From: an uncultured Collinsella sp.
Lineage (GTDB): Bacteria > Actinomycetota > Coriobacteriia > Coriobacteriales > Coriobacteriaceae
Assembly: GCA_902494935.1 (NCBI GenBank)
Contig: CABUVH010000096.1
Location: 1 to 7,532 of the forward strand
DNA length: 7,532 nucleotides
Direction of reading: 5' to 3'
Part shown: one piece after another, positions 5,065 to 7,532 of the stretch
Numbering within the stretch: the first letter of the stretch is position 1
Layout: each line of letters begins with the position of its first letter
Position numbers and translations under genes: made by a program
Notes under the pieces: model-generated
Database searches by the model: none
Told to the model about the DNA's origin: nothing
The model's input: only the letters and a program-made list of their open reading frames with translations

Positions 5065-7242
5065 ATGAATCTCCGCTCATCTCTTGCCCGCACCTCGAGC
5101 GATATCGCTCGCTGGGGACTGCGCTCTGTCCTCAAACGCCAGGGCGGCGTACTCCCCGGCCGCATCGCCATGAAGATCGACCCCGAGTTGCTGAGCGACC
5201 TCGCTGGCCTTGTCGACCGCAGCGTGGTGATTACGGGTACTAATGGCAAGACCACCACCTCCAACCTCATCGCCGATGCCGTTGCTGCCAGCGGTGCTAC
5301 CGTGGTGTGCAACCGTGCCGGCAACAATATGGAACCTGGTGTGGTGGGTGCTCTGCTCGAGGCCCGCGGCGGCCTTAGGCACACCAGCAGCGGCAAGCGC
5401 GTGGGCGTTTTTGAGTGTGACGAGCTCTACACCGTACGCGTTCTGCCCAAGCTCAAGCCGACGTACTTTGTGCTGCTCAACCTGTTCCGCGACCAGCTAG
5501 ACCGCTACGGCGAGATCGACCATACCCAAGACGTCATCGCCCATGCGCTGGAGCTCTCTCCGACGACAACGCTCATCTACAACGCCGACGACCCGTTGTG
5601 CGCCTCGATTGCCGCGCGCGTTCCCAACGCGAGCATTGCCTTTGGCATCGACGGCGCCACCAACACCGAGTCCGACCGTATTAGCGACTCACGTTTTTGC
5701 TCACAGTGCAACGCGCCGCTGGAGTATGACTACGTGCAATACGGCCAGCTCGGCGCCTACCATTGCCCCTCGTGCGGCTGGGCCCGCCCTGCGCTTGTCC
5801 GTCGCGTGACGGGCGTGGAGCTCGGCTGCGACGGCTATGGTTTTGACCTGGTGTTTGGATCTGATTCCAGCGCGCCAGCCGCACACATCGTCACGCGTTA
5901 CAACGGCCTGTACATGGTCTACAACGTTGCCGCTGCATTCTTTGCCGCACATGAGTTAGGCGTGGATACAGCGCACCTGCAGCCCACGCTCGATGCCTAC
6001 GTCCCCGCCGGCGGACGCATGGGCCGCTGGGATATCGCCGGCCGCACCGTCGAGGCCAACCTGGCTAAGAATCCCGTAGGCTTCGATCGACAAATCCAGT
6101 CCATCAAGACGGCAGGCGGCAGACTCTGCGCTTTCTTCCTCAACGATAACGATGCCGACGGCCACGATGTATCGTGGATCTACGACGTCGACTTTGAGCG
6201 CATTGCCGACACGCCGGGTCTTGTCGCCTTTGCCGGAGGCACGCGCGCGCACGACATGCAGGTGCGCCTCAAGTACGCCGGCATCGATGCCGCGATTATC
6301 TCGGACGTCGCGCAGGCAATTGGCGCCGTGGCAGACGAGGCCGCCGATGACACCTTCTACGCCGTCGCCAACTACACGGCCTTCCCGCCGCTGGTCAAGG
6401 AGCTCGACGGACTGAAGGGTGCCGATGCAGCCACGGTTGCTGCCCGCGCCGTAGCCCGTGCCGACGGCAGCGCTCTTCCTGTCGGCATTGCGCCAGTCGA
6501 GCTTTCGCGCCCGCTGCGCATCGTCTACCTGTATCCCGATGCCCTCAACCTCTACGGCGACGGCGGCAACGTTATCGCTCTCGAGCGCCGCTGCGCCTGG
6601 CGCGGCATCCCCGTTCGCGTGGACGAGGTCCGTATGGGCGAGTCACTCGATCTCACCGATGCCGATATCGTCATGATGGGTGGCGGCTCCGACCGCGACC
6701 AGCTAGCCGTGGCACACGAGCTGCTCGCCCAAAAAGACAAGGTCGCGGCCTATGTTGAGGACGGCGGCACACTGCTTGCCATCTGTGGCAGCTATCAGCT
6801 GCTCGGCCGTTCGTACTACATGGGCGAGGATCGCATTGAGGGCCTAGGCGTCATTGCCGCCGAAACCGTACGCGGCTCCGACCGCCTGATCGGCAACGTA
6901 GCGGTCAAAACCGATCTGGCACCTGAGCCCTTTGTGGGATTCGAGAACCACGGTGGCCGCACCCTGCTCGACACGGAGGCAACGCCGCTCGGAACGTCCG
7001 TCGTCGCGGGCACCGGCAACAACGGCGACGATGGCCTTGAGGGTCTTATCTACAAGGGCGTCATCGGCACGTACCTGCACGGGCCGGCGCTGCCCAAGAA
7101 CCCCGAACTCGCCGACTGGCTGATCGCGCACGCCCTCGAGCGCCGCGGCGATGCGCAGGCCACGGCCCTGCTGCCGCTCAAAACCCTCGACGACACCTAC
7201 GAGCACGCCGCCCACGACGCCGCCATGAAGCTCCTCCCCTAA
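5065..7242 (+). CDS. MurT-GatD fusion: lipid II isoglutaminyl synthase (glutamine-hydrolysing)
   Basis: A single 725-residue chain combining both subunits of the enzyme that amidates the D-Glu alpha-carboxyl of lipid II to D-isoglutamine, using ATP and ammonia from glutamine, at the cytoplasmic side of the membrane. Residues 1 to about 448 are MurT: PGRIAMKID (31-39), the ATP-binding P-loop GTNGKTTT (58-65), NLFRDQLDRYGEID (139-152), NADDP (173-177), a four-Cys zinc ribbon (Cys212, Cys215, Cys234, Cys237) and the C-terminal DUF1727-type domain with NLAKNPVGF (332-340) and SWIYDVDF (370-377), the region holding the Asp that completes the amidotransferase triad in S. aureus (Asp349). An Ala-rich linker spans about 450-483. 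Residues 484-725 are GatD, a class I-like amidotransferase: GGGSDRDQ (539-546), nucleophile Cys574 in AICGSYQ, GFENHGGRT (625-633) and His672 in GTYLHGP. All key residues are present. The linker holds no ATG, GTG or TTG codon in frame, so GatD is not made separately. AGGA lies 8 bases before the start ATG. Confidence 0.95.
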   Translation: MNLRSSLARTSSDIARWGLRSVLKRQGGVLPGRIAMKIDPELLSDLAGLVDRSVVITGTNGKTTTSNLIADAVAASGATVVCNRAGNNMEPGVVGALLEARGGLRHTSSGKRVGVFECDELYTVRVLPKLKPTYFVLLNLFRDQLDRYGEIDHTQDVIAHALELSPTTTLIYNADDPLCASIAARVPNASIAFGIDGATNTESDRISDSRFCSQCNAPLEYDYVQYGQLGAYHCPSCGWARPALVRRVTGVELGCDGYGFDLVFGSDSSAPAAHIVTRYNGLYMVYNVAAAFFAAHELGVDTAHLQPTLDAYVPAGGRMGRWDIAGRTVEANLAKNPVGFDRQIQSIKTAGGRLCAFFLNDNDADGHDVSWIYDVDFERIADTPGLVAFAGGTRAHDMQVRLKYAGIDAAIISDVAQAIGAVADEAADDTFYAVANYTAFPPLVKELDGLKGADAATVAARAVARADGSALPVGIAPVELSRPLRIVYLYPDALNLYGDGGNVIALERRCAWRGIPVRVDEVRMGESLDLTDADIVMMGGGSDRDQLAVAHELLAQKDKVAAYVEDGGTLLAICGSYQLLGRSYYMGEDRIEGLGVIAAETVRGSDRLIGNVAVKTDLAPEPFVGFENHGGRTLLDTEATPLGTSVVAGTGNNGDDGLEGLIYKGVIGTYLHGPALPKNPELADWLIAHALERRGDAQATALLPLKTLDDTYEHAAHDAAMKLLP

Positions 7243-7248
7243 CGCCCC

Positions 7249-7288
7249 AACCACCACAAAGGGGACAGGCACCTTTGTGGTGGTTTTT
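7249..7288 (+). terminator. Intrinsic terminator after the MurT-GatD gene
   Basis: A perfect 14-bp stem (7249-7262 with 7272-7285, AACCACCACAAAGG/CCTTTGTGGTGGTT) with a 9-base loop GGACAGGCA, ending in five Ts (7284-7288). It begins 6 bases after the stop codon and closes the three-gene operon before the tRNA promoter. The left arm starts with only two As, so it is essentially unidirectional. Confidence 0.88.
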
Positions 7289-7304
7289 CAGTTTGCCAAC
7301 GATA

Positions 7305-7333
7305 TGTGAACGGCTAAAAAAGTCTGCTATACT
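7305..7333 (+). promoter_or_regulatory. Extended -10 promoter of tRNA-Glu
   Basis: TATACT at 7328-7333 (five of six matches to TATAAT) preceded by TGC, making an extended -10 element. The -35 position, 17 bases upstream, reads TGTGAA (7305-7310), a poor match, as is tolerated with an extended -10. Transcription would begin near 7340, only about four bases before the mature tRNA 5' end. Confidence 0.65.
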
Positions 7334-7343
7334 CTTTCCCGCT

Positions 7344-7420
7344 GTCCCCATCGTCTAGCGGCCAAGGACGCCACCCTTTCAAGGTGGATATCGCGGGTTC
7401 GAATCCCGCTGGGGGCACCA
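7344..7420 (+). tRNA. tRNA-Glu(UUC), CCA encoded
   Basis: Full cloverleaf: acceptor GTCCCCA/TGGGGGC (7344-7350 with 7410-7416, one G-T pair), D arm GTC...GAC, anticodon stem CCACC/GGTGG (7371-7375, 7383-7387) with loop CTTTCAA giving anticodon TTC (7378-7380), variable loop ATATC, T arm GCGGG-TTCGAAT-CCCGC (7393-7409), discriminator A7417 and encoded CCA at 7418-7420. Glutamate tRNA for GAA/GAG codons; in bacteria using the C5 pathway it also feeds tetrapyrrole synthesis. A single-gene unit with its own promoter and terminator. Confidence 0.97.
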
Positions 7421-7431
7421 CAGAATCTGAG

Positions 7432-7463
7432 AAGCCCGTTACCAATTCGGTAGCGGGCTTTTT
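7432..7463 (+). terminator. Intrinsic terminator of tRNA-Glu
   Basis: A 12-bp stem (7432-7443 AAGCCCGTTACC with 7449-7460 GGTAGCGGGCTT, one G-T pair), 5-base loop AATTC, and five Ts at 7459-7463. It lies 11 bases past the tRNA CCA end and stops the tRNA transcript. Confidence 0.88.
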
Positions 7464-7468
7464 GCTAC

Positions 7469-7492
7469 CCATGCGCCGGGATTCGAACCCGA
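7469..7492 (-). other. tRNA T-arm-like fragment on the opposite strand
   Basis: On the minus strand this reads TCGGG-TTCGAAT-CCCGG followed by CGCATGG, a good T arm plus a possible acceptor strand. It shares the 15-base core CGGGTTCGAATCCCG with the T arm of the tRNA-Glu gene (7394-7408) in inverted orientation. No CCA follows (GTAG instead), C1-G72 would be unusual, and the 40 bases visible upstream on the minus strand do not fold into a clear anticodon arm with a normal variable loop. It may be a tRNA remnant, an attachment-site scar, or the end of a tRNA gene that continues outside the window. Confidence 0.35.
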
Positions 7493-7508
7493 CAGGGTGC
7501 GGAGCTGA

Positions 7509-7529
7509 GGAAACGCGCAAGCGTTTTCC
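7509..7529. repeat. Hairpin GGAAACGC-GCAA-GCGTTTTCC at the window edge
   Basis: Arms GGAAACGC (7509-7516) and GCGTTTTCC (7521-7529, one bulged T) around the loop GCAA. No T-tract is visible before the window ends, so a terminator cannot be claimed. It lies just beyond the T-arm-like fragment and may belong to the same element. Confidence 0.45.
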
Positions 7530-7532
7530 AGC

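Noticed and set aside
7314..7520. Minus-strand 68-codon open frame across the tRNA region
   Set aside because: Its translation contains GFESRR and AGFEPAIS, the familiar spurious peptides obtained by translating tRNA T arms.
7465..7532. A partial minus-strand tRNA-Ser(GGA), suggested by CTGGAAA at the window edge
   Set aside because: The interval between the would-be anticodon stem and the T stem is about 27 bases without a good variable-arm stem, the acceptor would be C1-G72 and there is no CCA; kept only as a T-arm-like fragment.
1..7532. CRISPR array, insertion sequence or phage genes
   Set aside because: No regularly spaced repeats, no transposase, integrase or phage-type proteins are visible in any frame.

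Overview
The window (about 60% G+C, dense coding, well-formed AGGAGG-type ribosome binding sites, a CCA-encoding tRNA and intrinsic terminators) looks like a chromosomal segment of a high-G+C Gram-positive bacterium. Glycerol and alcohol dehydrogenases of a fermenter, together with MurT/GatD lipid II amidation, suggest a gut anaerobe of the Coriobacteriia, for example Collinsella or a relative. That assignment is inferred from gene content and style; no rRNA is present to test it.

Left block, minus strand (1-2399): two members of the iron/zinc group III dehydrogenase superfamily read leftwards. An iron-containing alcohol dehydrogenase (1176-2399) comes first. A strong intrinsic terminator follows, then a glycerol dehydrogenase gene gldA (1092 to beyond base 1), which is probably missing only its last few codons. 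Together they suggest glycerol or aldehyde/alcohol redox metabolism. The terminator leaves almost no room for a separate gldA promoter.

Middle (2400-2899): a 500-base divergent intergenic region without a credible gene. It holds an 8+8 bp inverted repeat in the alcohol dehydrogenase leader, two AAACGTTT palindromes and several short direct repeats, so it looks like a regulated promoter region. I could not identify a convincing -35/-10 pair for either direction.

Right block, plus strand (2900-7242): two tandem genes for helical, TPR-like proteins of unknown function overlap by one base (TAATG) and appear to be diverged paralogues along their whole length. Forty-five bases later comes a 725-residue protein that fuses the MurT Mur-ligase-like subunit to the GatD glutamine amidotransferase subunit. 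In Staphylococcus aureus these are two separate proteins, which amidate the alpha-carboxyl of D-Glu in lipid II. The three genes probably form one operon ending at a perfect 14-bp hairpin terminator.

Right end (7328-7532): tRNA-Glu(UUC) with its own extended -10 promoter and terminator, followed by an inverted tRNA T-arm-like fragment and another hairpin at the window edge. No complete new system is evident. The most noteworthy items are the MurT-GatD fusion with its coupled TPR pair, the terminator in front of gldA, and the tRNA-like fragment at the right edge.
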